64,000 nt of DNA, taken from Balaenoptera acutorostrata. Its lineage: Eukaryota > Chordata > Mammalia > Artiodactyla > Balaenopteridae. The position numbers were made by a program, and so were the translations under genes. Under the pieces are notes generated by a model that was not told the DNA's origin, made no database searches, and worked only from the letters and a program-made list of their open reading frames with translations. Of this stretch, positions 12,392-23,819 are shown piece by piece. Numbering within the stretch: position 1 is the first letter of the stretch; each line of letters starts with the position of its first letter. The DNA is taken from positions 1,116,001 to 1,180,000 of the forward strand of contig NW_026646029.1 in NCBI RefSeq assembly GCF_949987535.1, written 5' to 3'.

Positions 12392-14151
12392 ACAGAGAGA
12401 TATCAATACATAGGTTTGAAGATTCTTACTAGTCAGATATATTCTTGTGCGGTGAATAGGGGGTGTTGAGTCCAGTTCACTGAGCAAGGAGTAGGTCTTT
12501 TCTATTACATATTGGGTTTATGGAACGGTATCTGAGCTAATTTGAAACCCTTGTTTTATGCATCACCCCACCTCACCTTTCCCGTTCAGCAGCCATAGTG
12601 TGTTTTCTAAACGTGTGACTCTCTTCTGTTTTGTCATTCAGGTCAAGTGTAGCGGTTTTTACATTCCCTCCATAAGTGATATCTTATGATAAGTGTCTTT
12701 TTCTGTGTGACTTATTTCACTTAGAATCGTCGTACCTAAATCCACTCATCGTGCTGCCTCTAGCCTTATGACGTTGATTTCATGGCTGAGTGATATTCCA
12801 TTGTACATGAGGACCACAACTTCTTTATCCATTTTTCCCTTTCCTAGGATATTTAAGGTGTAATGAAGTGGGGGTTCTTGTCAGCAGAGCAGCCCTAAAC
12901 TTTGGGGTGCCTGTGTCTTGCTGATTTTTAGTTTTCCCAATTTATACGCCCATGCGTGGAAGTGCCATATGCTCTCTAAGCTGTGTGTTTTAGATGTTTC
13001 AGGACACACCGTACACTTCTCCAGAGTGGCTGTTGGCAATTTACATCCCGCCCATCAGTGTAGGAAGGCTCCCATTTCTCCACGGCCGGTCCTGCATTTC
13101 TGGTTTGGACACTTTTTTCTGCATGGCCCTTTTGCCCACTGGGAAGCGAGACTTCTTTGGAACGCGCTGATTTGCCTTTCCAGGTTGCTTGGTTGGCCAA
13201 AAAGGCCGTATGCGTTTTTTCCTGAATATATTCAGGAAAAAACGCATACGCCCTTTTTGGAAAAGGGCATCATTGTCCATGTTTTGCCGCTTTTCATGTG
13301 CTTTCAAGGCGATTCGAATCTACCTCCTGAAATCTGTTTCCTGCAATTCTGCCTTGCTTTCAAATCCTCTTCGTTGCCTTCCCTCAATATATTTGTGGAC
13401 GAGAGTTATCATTTATAACTCTGCAGGTTTGTGAATTGCAGTGCCCCTGAGCTCCATTTTTCAAGTCGCTTTTTTGGGAGCTGGCCGCAAAAGCGCAGGA
13501 TTGCTTCAGGCCCTATTCTGGTTCCAGAGGGCAGGCTAAGCCTGTGGTTAATTCTTCTTCCTGATGGGAAAATAGAGTGACCTGTGCCTGTCCCAAAACC
13601 TAGAGCTAGTTTCTCATTGGTTCCCCCTCTTCCCGTTCATCCTCAGGACAAATTGCAACCTGTACGGAACAGGTGCTTAAAGGTGCTGATTCTCCAAGGA
13701 GGGAGATGGCTAGTAAAGCGGCTGGAATGGCGAACCCGAGCACAAGGAGATGAGAAATGAGGTGCGTTTTAGAAACCATTCCCGATCACACGGTGTACCA
13801 TCTTCTGGGTTTCTCATGCATGTTTTCGACGTAGGAAGATGCCCTTGAACCTGGAGATTTGGGACTTATGGGATGGGTACCATGCAGTATTACTTTAAAG
13901 GGTCTGCGTTGGCTCACTAATGTCACCAAACCTCTCAGCCCCAAGAGTGTCCACCCTTATGTCTCAATTAGCTGTGGGTCTAGATATGGTCAATCCAGAT
14001 TGCATCACAGCCCCTGAACGAATTTGTAAGAATTTCTCTCTCTTTCACTGTCTTTGTTTCACGGGTTTTGAAAAGTATCTTATTTTTATAATGGGGTTTA
14101 GCTGCTTTTCACGGCTGTGTTTATGCCGCTTTACACCCCCTTGACTCACTT
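12392..14151. repeat. Satellite monomer L8
   Basis: 1,760-bp unit. Palindrome at 13193-13264 with the right-arm T-A base pair of L1 restored but new changes in both arms (aaaggccgta on the left, ttggaaaa at the right end). It has 'ggctcactaatgtcacc' (13912) in place of 'ggctcacccaacctcacc'; a similar variant recurs in the monomers at 29979 and 54591. Confidence 0.9.
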
Positions 14152-15909
14152 ACAGAGAGATATCAATACATAGGTTTGAAGATTCTTACTAGTCAGATAT
14201 ATTCTTGTGCGGTGAATAGGGTGTGTTGAGTCCAGTTCACTGAGCAAGGAGTAGGTCTTGTCTATTACATATTGGGTTTATGGAACGGTATCTGAGCTAA
14301 TTTGAAACCCTTGTTTTATGCATCACCCCACCTCACCTTTCCCGTTCAGCAGCCATAGTGTGTTTTCTAAACGTGTGACTCTCTTCTGTTTTGTCATTCA
14401 GGTCAAGTGTAGCGGTTTTTACATTCCCTGTATAAGTGATATCTTATGATAAGTGTCTTTTTCTGTGTGACTTATTTCACTTAGAATCGTCGTACCTAAA
14501 TCCACTCATCGTGCTGCTACTAGCCTTATGACGTAGATTTCATGGCTGAGTGATATTCCATTGTACATGAGGACCACAACTTCTTTATCCATTTTTCTCT
14601 TTCCTAGGATATTTAAGGTGTAATGAAGTGGGGGTTCTTGTCAACACAGCAGCCCTAAACTTTGGGGTGCCTGTGTCTTGCTGATTTTTGTTTTCACAGT
14701 TTATACGCCCATGCGTGGAAGTGCCATATGCTCTCTAAGCTGTGTTTTTTAGACGTTTCAGGACACACCGTACACTTCTCTAGGGTGGCTGTTGGCAATT
14801 TACATCCCGCCCATCAGCGTAGCAAGGCTCCCATTTCTCCATGGCCGGTCCTGCATTTCTGGTTTGGACACTTTTTTCCGCATGGCCCTTTTGCCCGCTG
14901 GGAAGCCAGACTTCTTTGGAGCGCTGATTTGCCTTTCCAGGTTGCTTGGTTGGCCAAAAAGGGCGTATGCGTTTTTTCCTGAATATATTCAGGAAAAAAC
15001 GCATACGCCCTTTTTGGCCAAGGGCATCATTGTCCACGTTTTGCCGCTTTTCATGTGCTTTCAAGGCGATTCGAATCTACCTCCTGAAATCTGTTTCCTG
15101 CAATTCTGCCTTGCTTTCAAATCCTCTTCGTTGCCTTCCCTCAATATATTTGTGGACGAGAGTTATCATTTATAACTCTGCAGGTTTGTGAATTGCAGTG
15201 CCCCGGAGCTCCATTTTTCAAGTCGCATTTTTGGGAGCTGGCCGCAAAAGCGCAGGATTGCTTCAGGCCCTGTTTTGGTTCCGGTGGGCAGGCTTAGCCT
15301 GTGGTTAATTCTTCTTACTGATGGGAAAATAGAGTGACCTGTGCCTGTCCCAACACCTAGAGCTAGTCTCTCATTGGTTCCCCCTCTTCCCGTTCATCCT
15401 CAGGACAAATTGCAACCTGTACGGAACAGGAGCTTAAAGGTGCTGATTCTCCAAGGAGGCAGATGGCTAGTAAAGCGGCTGGAATGGCGAACCCGAGCAC
15501 AAGGAGATGAGAAATGAGGTGCGTTTTAGAAACCTTTCCCGATCACACGGTGTACCATCTTCTGGGTTTCTCATGCATGTTTTCGACGTAGGAAGATGCC
15601 CTTGAACCTGGAGATTTGGGACCCATGGGATGGGTACCATGCAGTATTACTTTAAAGGGTCTGCGTTGGCTCACCCCACCTCACCAAACCTCTCAGCCCC
15701 AAGAGTGTCCACCCTTATGTCTCAATCATCTGTGGGTCTAGATATGGTCAATCCAGGTTGCATCACAGCCCCTGAACGAATTGTGTAAGAATTTCTCTCT
15801 CTTTCGCTGTCTTTGTTTCACGGGTTTTGAAAAGTTATTTATTTTTATAATGGGGTTTAGCTGCTTTTCACGGCTGTGTTTATGATGCTTTACACCCCCT
15901 TGGCTCATT
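14152..15909. repeat. Satellite monomer L9
   Basis: 1,758-bp unit with a perfect palindrome at 14950-15021. Confidence 0.9.
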
Positions 15910-17669
15910 ACAGAGAGATATCAATACATAGGTTTGAAGATTCTTACTAGTCAGATATATTCTTGTGCGGTGAATAGGGGGTGTTGAGTCCAGTTCACTG
16001 AGCAAGGAGTAGGTCTTGTCTATTACATATTGGGTTTATGGAACGGTATCTGAGCTAATTTGAAACCCTTGTTTTATGAATCAGCCCACCTCACCTTTCC
16101 CGTTCAGCAGCCATAGTGTGTTTTCTAAACGTGTGACTCTCTTCTGTTTTGTCATTCAGGTCAAGTGTAGCGGTTTTTACATTCCCTCTATAAGTGATAT
16201 CTTATGATAAGTGTCTTTTTCTGTGTGACTTATTTCACTTAGAATCGTCGTACCTAAATCCACTCATCGTGCTGCTACTAGCCTTATGACGTGGATTTCA
16301 TGGCTGAGTGATATTCCATTGTACATGAGGACCACAACTTCTTCATCCACTTTTCTCTTTCCTAGGATATTTAAGGTGTAATGAAGTGGGGGTCCTTGTC
16401 AACAGAGCAGCCCTAAACTTTGGGGTGCCTGTGTCTTGCTGATTTTTAGTTTTCCCAATTTATACGCCCATGAGTGGAAGTGCCCTATGCTCTGCAAGCT
16501 GTGTTTTTTAGATGTTTCAGGACACACCGTACACTTCTCCAGAGTGGCTGTTGGCAATTTACATCCCGCCCAACAGCGTAGCAAGGCTCCCATTTCTCCA
16601 TGGCCAGTCCTGCATTTCTGGTTTTGACACTTTTTTCTGCATGGCCCTTTTGCCCGCTGGGAAGCGAGACTTCTTTGTAGCGCTGATTTGCCTTTTCAGG
16701 TTGCTTGGTTGGCCAAAAAGGGCGTATGCGTTTTTTCCTGAATATATTCAGGAAAAAACGCATACGCCCTTTTTGGCCAAGGGCATTATTGTCCACGTTT
16801 TGCCGCTTTTCATGTGCTTTCAAGGCGATTCGAATCTACCTCCTGAAATCTGTTTCCTGCAATTCTGCCTTGCTTTCAAATCCTCTTCGTTGCCTTCCCT
16901 CAATATATTTGTGGACGAGAGTTATCATTTATAACTCTGCAGGTTTGTGAATTGCAGTGCCCCTGAGCTCCATTTTTCAATTCGCTTTTTTGGGAGCTGG
17001 CCGCAAAAGCGCAGGATTGCTTCAGGCCCTCTTCTGGTTCCAGAGGGCAGGCTAAGCCTGTGGTTAATTCTTCTTCCTGATGGGAAAATAGAGTGACCTG
17101 TGCCTGTCCCAACACCTCGACCTAGTCTCTCATTGGTTCCCCCTCTTCCCGTTCATCCTCAGGACAAATTGCAACCTGTACGGAACAGGAGGTTAAAGGT
17201 GCTGATTCTCCAAGGAGGGAGATGGCTAGTAAAGCGGCTGGAATGGCGAACCCGAGCACAAGGAGATGAGAAATGAGGTGCGTTTTAGAAACCTTTCCCG
17301 ATCACACGGTGTACCATCTTCTGGGTTTCTCATGCATGTTTTCGACGTAGGAAGATGCCCTTGAACCTGGAGATTTGGGACCCATGGGATGGGTACTATG
17401 CAGTATTACTTTAAAGGGTCTGCATTGGCTCACCCAACCTCACCAAACCTCTCAGCCCCAAGAGTGTCCACCCTTATGTCTCAATCAGCTGTGGGTCTAG
17501 ATATGGTCAATCCAGGTTGCATCACAGCCCCTGAACGAATTGTGTAAGAATTTCTCTCTCTTTCACTGTCTTTGTTTCGCGGGTTTTGAAAAGTCATTTA
17601 TTTTTATAATGGTGTTTAGCTGCTTTTCACGGCTGTGTTTATGCTGCTTTACACCCCCTTGGCTCACTT
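15910..17669. repeat. Satellite monomer L10
   Basis: 1,760-bp unit with a perfect palindrome at 16709-16780. It carries 'cccatgagtggaagtgccctatg' (split over 16468-16490), the variant typical of the right block, where other left-block units have 'cccatgcgtgg'. This links the two blocks as one former array. Confidence 0.9.
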
Positions 17670-17961
17670 ACAGAGAGATATCAATACATAGGTTTGAAGA
17701 TTCTTACTAGTCAGATATATTCTTGTGCGGTGAATAGGGGGTGTTGTGTCCAGTTCACTGAGCAAGGAGTAGGTCTTGTCTATTACATATTGGGTTTATG
17801 GAACGGTATCTGAGCTAATTTGAAACCCTTGTTTTATGCATCACCCCACCTCACCTTTCCCGTTCAGCAGCCATAGTGTGTTTTCTAAACGTGTGACGCT
17901 CTTCTGTTTTGTCATTCAGGTCAAGTGTAGCGGTTTTTACATTCCATCCATAAGTGATATC
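17670..17961. repeat. Truncated satellite monomer L11 at the interruption
   Basis: The first 292 bp of a unit end at ccataagtgatatc, directly against a run of T at 17962. The expected continuation (ttatgataagtgtc) is absent. Confidence 0.9.
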
Positions 17962-17971
17962 TTTTTTTTTT
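17962..17971 (-). other. Poly(A) tail of the retrotransposed RNA (reads as T10)
   Basis: Ten T on the plus strand lie between satellite sequence and the (CA)n/AATAAA segment. On the minus strand this is a poly(A) tail about 20 nt downstream of an AATAAA signal, the expected spacing. Confidence 0.8.
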
Positions 17972-17990
17972 CCACACACACACACTGTAT

Positions 17991-17996
17991 TTTATT
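17991..17996 (-). promoter_or_regulatory. Polyadenylation signal AATAAA
   Basis: TTTATT on the plus strand is AATAAA on the minus strand, 20 nt before the poly(A) run at 17971. Between them is (TG)6 followed by GG on the minus strand, which fits a GU-rich downstream-type or 3'-end sequence. Confidence 0.75.
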
Positions 17997-18638
17997 TTTA
18001 CAAGAGATAAATAGACTGACACCAATCATTGTACATGGATGACCACAACAAAAGCAACAATGATTGCAATTACCAAACATGAAACACACTTATACTATGT
18101 CATAATATTGACATTCAGTCCAGTAATCCTCCACTGTAACAGCTCCTTTACTTTGCAGTTAAAATTGATTTGTATATTCTTTTCCTCTGAGTCCTTGTGG
18201 GATTTTTTTTTTAATTCAGACAGAAAGTCACAAAAATTATACTCATCCTCATCAGTTCACTCAGTCCCATGTAATTAATTTCTTTTTTTTCATCTTGATC
18301 TTTTGTTAGCACTTTTATGAGTTCATCAGTTTTTCATTAGAGTTCTGAAAATGCTTATTCATTCAGTTCAGCAGTACAGTCAGTTATCAGAAACCTGTAC
18401 TTGTCAGAGTCTTTTCCATGAATTTCTTGAAGATGAAACCCTTTTATAGGAACATATTTGCAAAACCATCAGAGTACACCCAGAACTGTCTGTAAATGAC
18501 AAAAGACTTAAAAATGACCATGGTTAAAGATTTGATGAAAGTTCATAATAATGCAGTTGACAAGAAAATTAGTTATTTCTGAGATATACATTTTAAAGTA
18601 ATAACTAGGATTATTACTTATAACATTATACCAGAACA

Positions 18639-18786
18639 TATAAGATTTTTAGACGTTTCCTGTAATGTCTGAAACATTTATATTAACATATTTCCATACA
18701 TATTTCCATACAAATACAAATATAAGATTTTTAGAAATTTCATGTAATGTCTGAAACATTTATATTAATATATTTCCATACAAATA
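18639..18786. repeat. Imperfect tandem duplication of 66-78 bp
   Basis: The block at 18639-18716 (tataagatttttagacgttt... ending ccatacaaata) is repeated at 18721-18786. The first copy carries an extra 12 bp from an internal repeat of tttccatacata. The two copies differ at a few further bases. Confidence 0.85.
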
Positions 18787-18807
18787 ACCCAATGAAAGTT
18801 TAGTATT

Positions 18808-19016
18808 AGTTGTTTTGTTTGTTTTTTTATACTGCAGGTTCTTATTAGGCATCAGTTTTATACACATCAGTGTATACATGTCAATCCCAATTGCCCAAAT
18901 CAGCACACCACCATCCCCACCTCATCGCAGTTTTCCCCCCTTGGTGTCCATATGTCCATTCTCTACATCTGTGTCTCAACTTCTGCCCTGCAAACTGGCT
19001 CATCTGTACCATTTTT
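18808..19016 (-). mobile_element. L1 3' UTR, including its G-rich tract
   Basis: It follows the ORF2 stop directly (on the minus strand) and ends in an A-rich tail that reads on the plus strand as tagttgttttgtttgttttttta (18806-18829). At 18907-18940 the minus strand has GGGGGG and GTGGGGATGGTGG, the guanine-rich tract typical of mammalian L1 3' UTRs, with G-quadruplex potential. Confidence 0.85.
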
Positions 19017-22000
19017 CTAGGTTCCACATACATGCATTAATATACGATATTTGTTTTTCTCTTTCTGACTTACTTCACTCTGTATGACAGTCTCTAGATC
19101 CATCCACTTCTCAACAAATGACTCAATTTCGTTCCTTTTTATGGCTGAGTAATATTCCATTGTATATATGTACCACAACTTCTTTATCCATTCGTCTGTT
19201 GATGGGCATTTAGGTTGCTTCCATGACCTGGCTATTGTAAATAGTGCTGCAATGAACATTCGGGTGCACGTGTCTTTTTGAATTACGGTTTTCTCTGGGT
19301 ATATGCCCAGTAGTGGGATTGCTGGGTCATATGGTAATTCTATTTTTAGTTTTTTAAGGAACCTCCATATTGTTCTCCATAGTGGCTGTATCAATTTACA
19401 TTCCCACCAACAGTGCAAGAGGGTTCCCTTTTCTCCACACCCTCTCCAGCATTTGTTGTTTGTAGATTTTCTGATGATGCCCATTCTAACAGGAGTGAGG
19501 TGATACCTCATTGTAGTTTTGATTTGCATTTCTCTAATAATTAGTGATGTTGAGCATCTTTTCATGTGCTTCGTGGCTGTCTGTATGTCTTCTTTGGAGA
19601 AATGTCTATTTAGGTCTTCTGCCCATTTTTGGATTGGGGTGTTTGTTTCTTTGATATTGAGCTGAATGAGCTGTTTATATATTTTGGAGATTAATCCTTT
19701 GTCCGTTGATTCATTTGCAAATATTTTCTCCCATTCTGAGGGTTGTCTTTTCGTCTTGTTTATGGTTTCCTTTGCTGTGCAAAAGCTTTGAAGTTTCATT
19801 AGGTCCCACTTGTTTATTTTTGTTTTTATTTCCATTACTCTAGGAGGTGGATCGAAAAAGATCTTGCTGTGATTTATGTCAAAGAGTGTTCTTCCTATGT
19901 TTTCCTCTAAGAGTTTTATAGTGGCCAGTCTTATATTTAGGTCTCTAATCCATTTTGAGTTTATTTTTGTGTATGGTGTTAGGGAGTATTCTAATTTCAT
20001 TCTTTTACATGTGGCTGTCCAGTTTTCCCAGCACCACTTATTGAAGAGACTGTCTTTTCTCCATTGTATATCTTTGCCTCCTTTGTCATAGATTAGTTGA
20101 CCATAGGTGCGTGGGTTAATCTCTGGGCTTTCGATCTTGTTCCATTGATCTATGTTTCTGTTTTTGTGCCAGTACCATATTGTCTTGATTACTGTAGCTT
20201 TGTAGTATAGTCTGAAGTCAGGGAGTCTGATTCCTCCAGCTCCATTTTTTTGCCTCAAGACTGCTTTGGCTATTCGGGGTCTTTTGTGTCTCCATACAAA
20301 TTTTAAGATGATTTGTTCTAGCTCCGTAAAAAATGCCATTGGTAATTTGATAGGGATTGCATTGAATCTGTAGATTGCTTTGGGTAGTATACTCATTTTC
20401 ACAATGTTGATTCTTCCAATCCAAGAACATGGTATATCTCTCCATCTGTTGGTATCATCTTTAATTTCTTTCATCAGTGTCTTATAGTTTTCTGCATACA
20501 GGTCTTTTGTCTCCCTAGGTAGGTTTATTCCTAGGTATTTTATTCTTTTTGTTGCAATGGTAAATGGGAGTGTTTCCATAATTTCTCTTTCAGATTTTTC
20601 ATCATTAGTGTATAGGAATGCAAGAGATTTCTGTGCATTAATTTTGTAACCTGCAACTTTACCATATTCATTAATTAGCTCTAGCAGTTTTCTGGTGGCA
20701 GTTTTAGGATTCTCTATGTATAGTATCATGTCATCCGCAAACAGTGACAGTTTTACTTCTTCTTTTCCAATTTGTATTCCTTTTATTTCTTTTTCTTCTC
20801 TGATTGCCATGGCTAGGACTTCCAGAACTATGTTGAATAATAGTGGTGAGAGTGGACATCCTTGTCTCGTTCCTGATCTTAGAGGAAATGCTTTCAGTTT
20901 TTCACCATTGAGAATGATGTTTGCTGTGGGTTTGTCATATATGGCCTTTATTATGTTGAGGTAGGTTCCCTCTATGCCCACTTTCTGGAGAGTTTTTATC
21001 AGAAATGGGTGTTGAATTTTGTCAAAAGCTTTTTCTGCATCTATTGAGATGATCATATGGTTTTTATTCTTCAATTTGTTAATATGGTGTATCACATTGA
21101 TTGATTTGCGTATATTGAAGAATCCTTGCATCCCTGGGAAAAATCCCACTTGATCGTGGTGTATGATCCTTTTAATGTGTTGTTGGATTCTGTTTGCTAG
21201 TATTTTGTTGAGGATTTTTGCATCTATATTCATCAGTGATATTGGTCTGTAATTTTCTTTTTTTGTAGTGTCTTTGTCTGGTTTTGGTATCAGGGTGATG
21301 GTGGCCTCATAGAATGAGTTTGGGAGAGTTCCTTCCTCTGCAATTTTTTGGAAGAGTTTGAGAAGGATGGGTGTTAGCTCTTCTCTAAATGTTTGATAGA
21401 ATTCACCTGTGAAGCCATCTGGTCCTGGACTTTTGTTTGTTGGAAGATTTTTAATCACAGTTTCAATTTCATTACTTGTGATTGGTCTGTTGATATTTTC
21501 TGTTTCTTCCTGATTCAGTCTTGGAAGGTTATACCTTTCTAAGAATTTGTCCATTTCTTCCAGGTTGTCCATTTTATTGGCATAAAGTTGCTTGTAGGAG
21601 TCTCTTAGGATGTTTTGTATTTCTGCGGTGTCTGTTGTAACTTCTCCTTTTTCATTTCTGATTTTATTGATTTGAGTCCTCTCCCTCTTTTTCTTGATGA
21701 GTCTGGCTAATGGCTTATCAATTTTGTTTATCTTCTCAAAGAACCAACTTTTAGTTTTATTGATCTTTGCTATTGTTTTCTTTGTTTCTATTTCATTTAT
21801 TTCTGCTCTGATCTTTATGATTTCTTTCCTTCTGCTAACTTTGGATTTTGTTTGTTCTTCTTTCTCTAGTTTCTTTAGGTGTAATGTTAGATTGTTTACT
21901 TGAGATTTTTCTTGTTTCTTTAGGTAGGCTTGTATAGCTATAAACTTCCCTCTTAGAACCGCTTTTGCTGCATCCCATAGGTTTTGGGTCGTCGTGTTTT

Positions 22001-22824
22001 CATTGTCATTTGTCTCTAGGTATTTTTTTATTTCCTGTTTGATTTCTTCAGTGATCTCTTGGTTATTTAATAACGTATTGTTTAGCCTCCATGTGTTTGT
22101 CTTTTTTACGTTTTTTTCCCTGTAATTCATTTCTAATCTCATAGCGTTGTGGTCAGAAAAGATGCTTGATATGATTTCAATTTTCTTAAATTTACTGAGG
22201 CTTGATTTGTGACCCAAGATGTGATCTATCCTGGAGAATGTTCCGTGCGCACTTGAGAAGAACGTGTAATCTGCCGTTTTTGGATGGAATGTCCTATATA
22301 TATCAATTAAATCTATCTGGTCTATTGTGTCATTTAAAGCTTCTGTTTCCTTATTAATTTTTTGTCTGGCTGATCTCCACTGGTGTAAGTGAGCTGTTAA
22401 AGTCCCCCACTATTATTGTGTTACTGTTGATTTCCTCTTTTATAGCTGTTACCAGTTGCCTTATACATTGAGGTGCTCCTATGTTGGGTACATATATATT
22501 TATAATTGTTATATCTTCTTCTTGGATTGATCCCTTGACCATTATGTAGTGTCTTTCCTTGTCTCTTGTAACATTCTTTATTTTAAAGTCTATTTTATCT
22601 GATATGAGTATTGCTACTCCAGCTTTCTTTTGATTTTCATTTGCATAGAATATATTTTTCCATCGCCTCACTTTCAGTCTGTGTGTGTCCCTAGGTCTGA
22701 AATGGGTCTCTTGTAGACAGCATATATATGGGTCTTGTTTTTGTATCCATTCAGCGAGCCTGTGTCTTTTGGTTGGAACATTTAGTGCATTCACGTTTAA
22801 GGTAATTATCGATATGTATGTTCC
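19017..22824 (-). pseudogene. L1 ORF2 (endonuclease-reverse transcriptase), one frameshift
   Basis: ORF2p nicks target DNA and copies L1 RNA by target-primed reverse transcription. The main open frame (22217 to 19017, 1,066 codons, no stop) holds the end of the endonuclease domain (SDHNA, residues 21-25), the reverse transcriptase (PDGFTGEFY 266-274, SIDAEKAFD 391-399, [11 protein letters not shown] 451-461, active-site FADD 493-496) and the C-terminal Cys-rich motif [18 protein letters not shown] (923-940). The N-terminal endonuclease part is in another frame (22794 to 22354), with LQETHF and [10 protein letters not shown] small deletion just after LTPVE, near 22380, shifts the frame and leads to stops at about 22354. 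Without the shift the length would be close to the usual ~1,275 residues. No ATG sits at the usual start; the frame stays open upstream to about 22824. Confidence 0.9.
22354..22794 (-). pseudogene. L1 ORF2 endonuclease domain, N-terminal part before the frameshift
   Basis: This 146-codon stretch is the start of the apurinic/apyrimidinic-like endonuclease of ORF2. Visible are LQETHF, whose Glu binds metal in this family, and GDFNS with the catalytic Asp and Asn. The last six residues after LTPVE are out of frame. The rest of the domain continues in the 22217-19017 frame, which stays open upstream through the region 22218-22345. Confidence 0.85.
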
Positions 22825-22891
22825 TATTACTATTTTCTTAATTGTTATGGGGTTGTCTTGGTGGGTCCTTTTCTTCTCTTGTGTTTCCCAC

Positions 22892-23819
22892 TTAGAGAAG
22901 TTCCTTTAGCATTTGGTGTAGAGCTGGTTTCATGGTGCTGAATTCGCTTAGCTTTTGCTTGTCTGTAAGGCTTTTGATTTCTCCATCAAATCTGAATGAG
23001 ATCTTTGCAGGGTGGAGTACTCTTGGTTGTAGGTTCTTCCCTTTCATCACTTTAAATTGATCATGCCACTCCCTTCTGGCTTGTAGATTTTCTGCTGAGA
23101 AATCAGCTGGTATCCTTATGGGAGTTCCCTTGTATGTTATTTGTCATTTTTCCCTTGCTGCTTTCAATAATTTTTCTTTGTCGTTAATTTTTGTCAATTT
23201 GATTACTATGTGTCTTGTCATTTTTCTCCTTTGGTTTATCCTGCCTGGGACTCTCTGTGCTTCTGGACTTGGGTGGCTATTTCTTTTCCCATGCTAGGGA
23301 AGTTTTTGACCATAATCTCTTCAAATATATTCTCGGGTCCTTTCTCTCTCTTCTCCTTCTGGGACCCCTATCATGCGAATGTTGTTGTGTTTAATGTTGT
23401 CCCAGAGGACTCTTGGGGTGTCTTCATTTATTTTCATTATTTTTCTTTATTCTGTTCCATGGCAGTGATTTCCACCTTTCTGTCTTCCAGGTCACTTATC
23501 CGTTCTTCTGCCACAGTTATTCTGCTACTGATTCCTTCTAGTGTATTTTTCATTTCAGTTATTACATTGTTCACCTCTGTTTGTTTGTTCTTTAATTTTT
23601 CTAGGTGTTTGTTCCTTAATTCTTCTAGGTCTTTGTTAAGCGTTTCTTGCGTCTTCTCGATCTTTGCCTCCTTTCTTTTTCCAAGGTCTTGGCTCAACTT
23701 CACTATCATTATTCTGAATTCTTTTTCTGGAAGGTTCCCTATCTCCACATCATTTCATTTTTTTTTTCTGGGGTTTTATCTTGTTCCTTGATCTGGTATA
23801 AAGTCCTCTGCCTTGTCAT
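22892..23819 (-). pseudogene. L1 ORF1 (RNA-binding chaperone), decayed
   Basis: ORF1p forms trimers and coats L1 RNA. The best preserved piece (23748 to 23440) is the Lys/Glu-rich coiled coil with EIGNLPEKEFRIMIVK near its start and RITVAEERISDLEDR near its end. Breaks include a frameshift in the A-run near 23760, a TAA at 23437-23439 after EQNKEK, and a TGA at 23144-23146 that looks like CpG decay of a CGA arginine codon. The family's C-terminal ending (QMLKELL, then stop) is recognisable at 22892-22915. ATG at 23817-23819 is the probable start. Confidence 0.85.

Larger units (their letters stand above)
5706..12837. repeat. Tandem dimer duplication, unit 3,527 bp
   Basis: 5706-9310 and 9233-12837 match at an offset of 3,527 bp at all positions compared, including several private variants. 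First differences outside are at 5704-5705 against 9231-9232 (ta against ct) and 9311 against 12838 (t against c). Confidence 0.85.
1..17961. repeat. Satellite array, left block (common cetacean satellite type)
   Basis: Head-to-tail monomers of 1,758-1,764 bp. The motif acagagagatatcaa recurs at 51, 1810, 3574, 5338, 7101, 8865, 10628, 12392, 14152, 15910 and 17670, and all text between recurs with scattered substitutions. The unit length and L1-like content match the common cetacean satellite known from whale heterochromatin; this is family knowledge, not a database hit. Each monomer has an L1-derived antisense core, a 72-bp palindrome about 800 bp into the unit, and about 650 bp of unrecognised sequence (for example 1075-1735). 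Monomers 2-7 form a subgroup of 1,763-1,764 bp. The block ends abruptly at 17961, 292 bp into its eleventh unit. No gene is supported here. Confidence 0.93.
17972..18807 (-). mobile_element. Candidate L1 3' transduction (836 bp) with its own poly(A) signal
   Basis: This A/T-rich segment lies between the L1's own degenerate A-rich end (18808-18828) and a second, clean poly(A) tail at 17962-17971. On the minus strand it ends with AATAAA and a tail. That is the structure produced when L1 transcription reads through its weak signal and uses a downstream host signal. I do not recognise the source. Alternatives are a lineage-specific extension of the L1 3' UTR, or a separate retrocopy inserted at the L1 tail. 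Confidence 0.6.

Noticed and set aside
18815..19087. Plus-strand open frames across 18-25.8 kb
   Set aside because: They run antisense to L1 parts or through unassigned A/T-rich sequence, with no recognisable protein.
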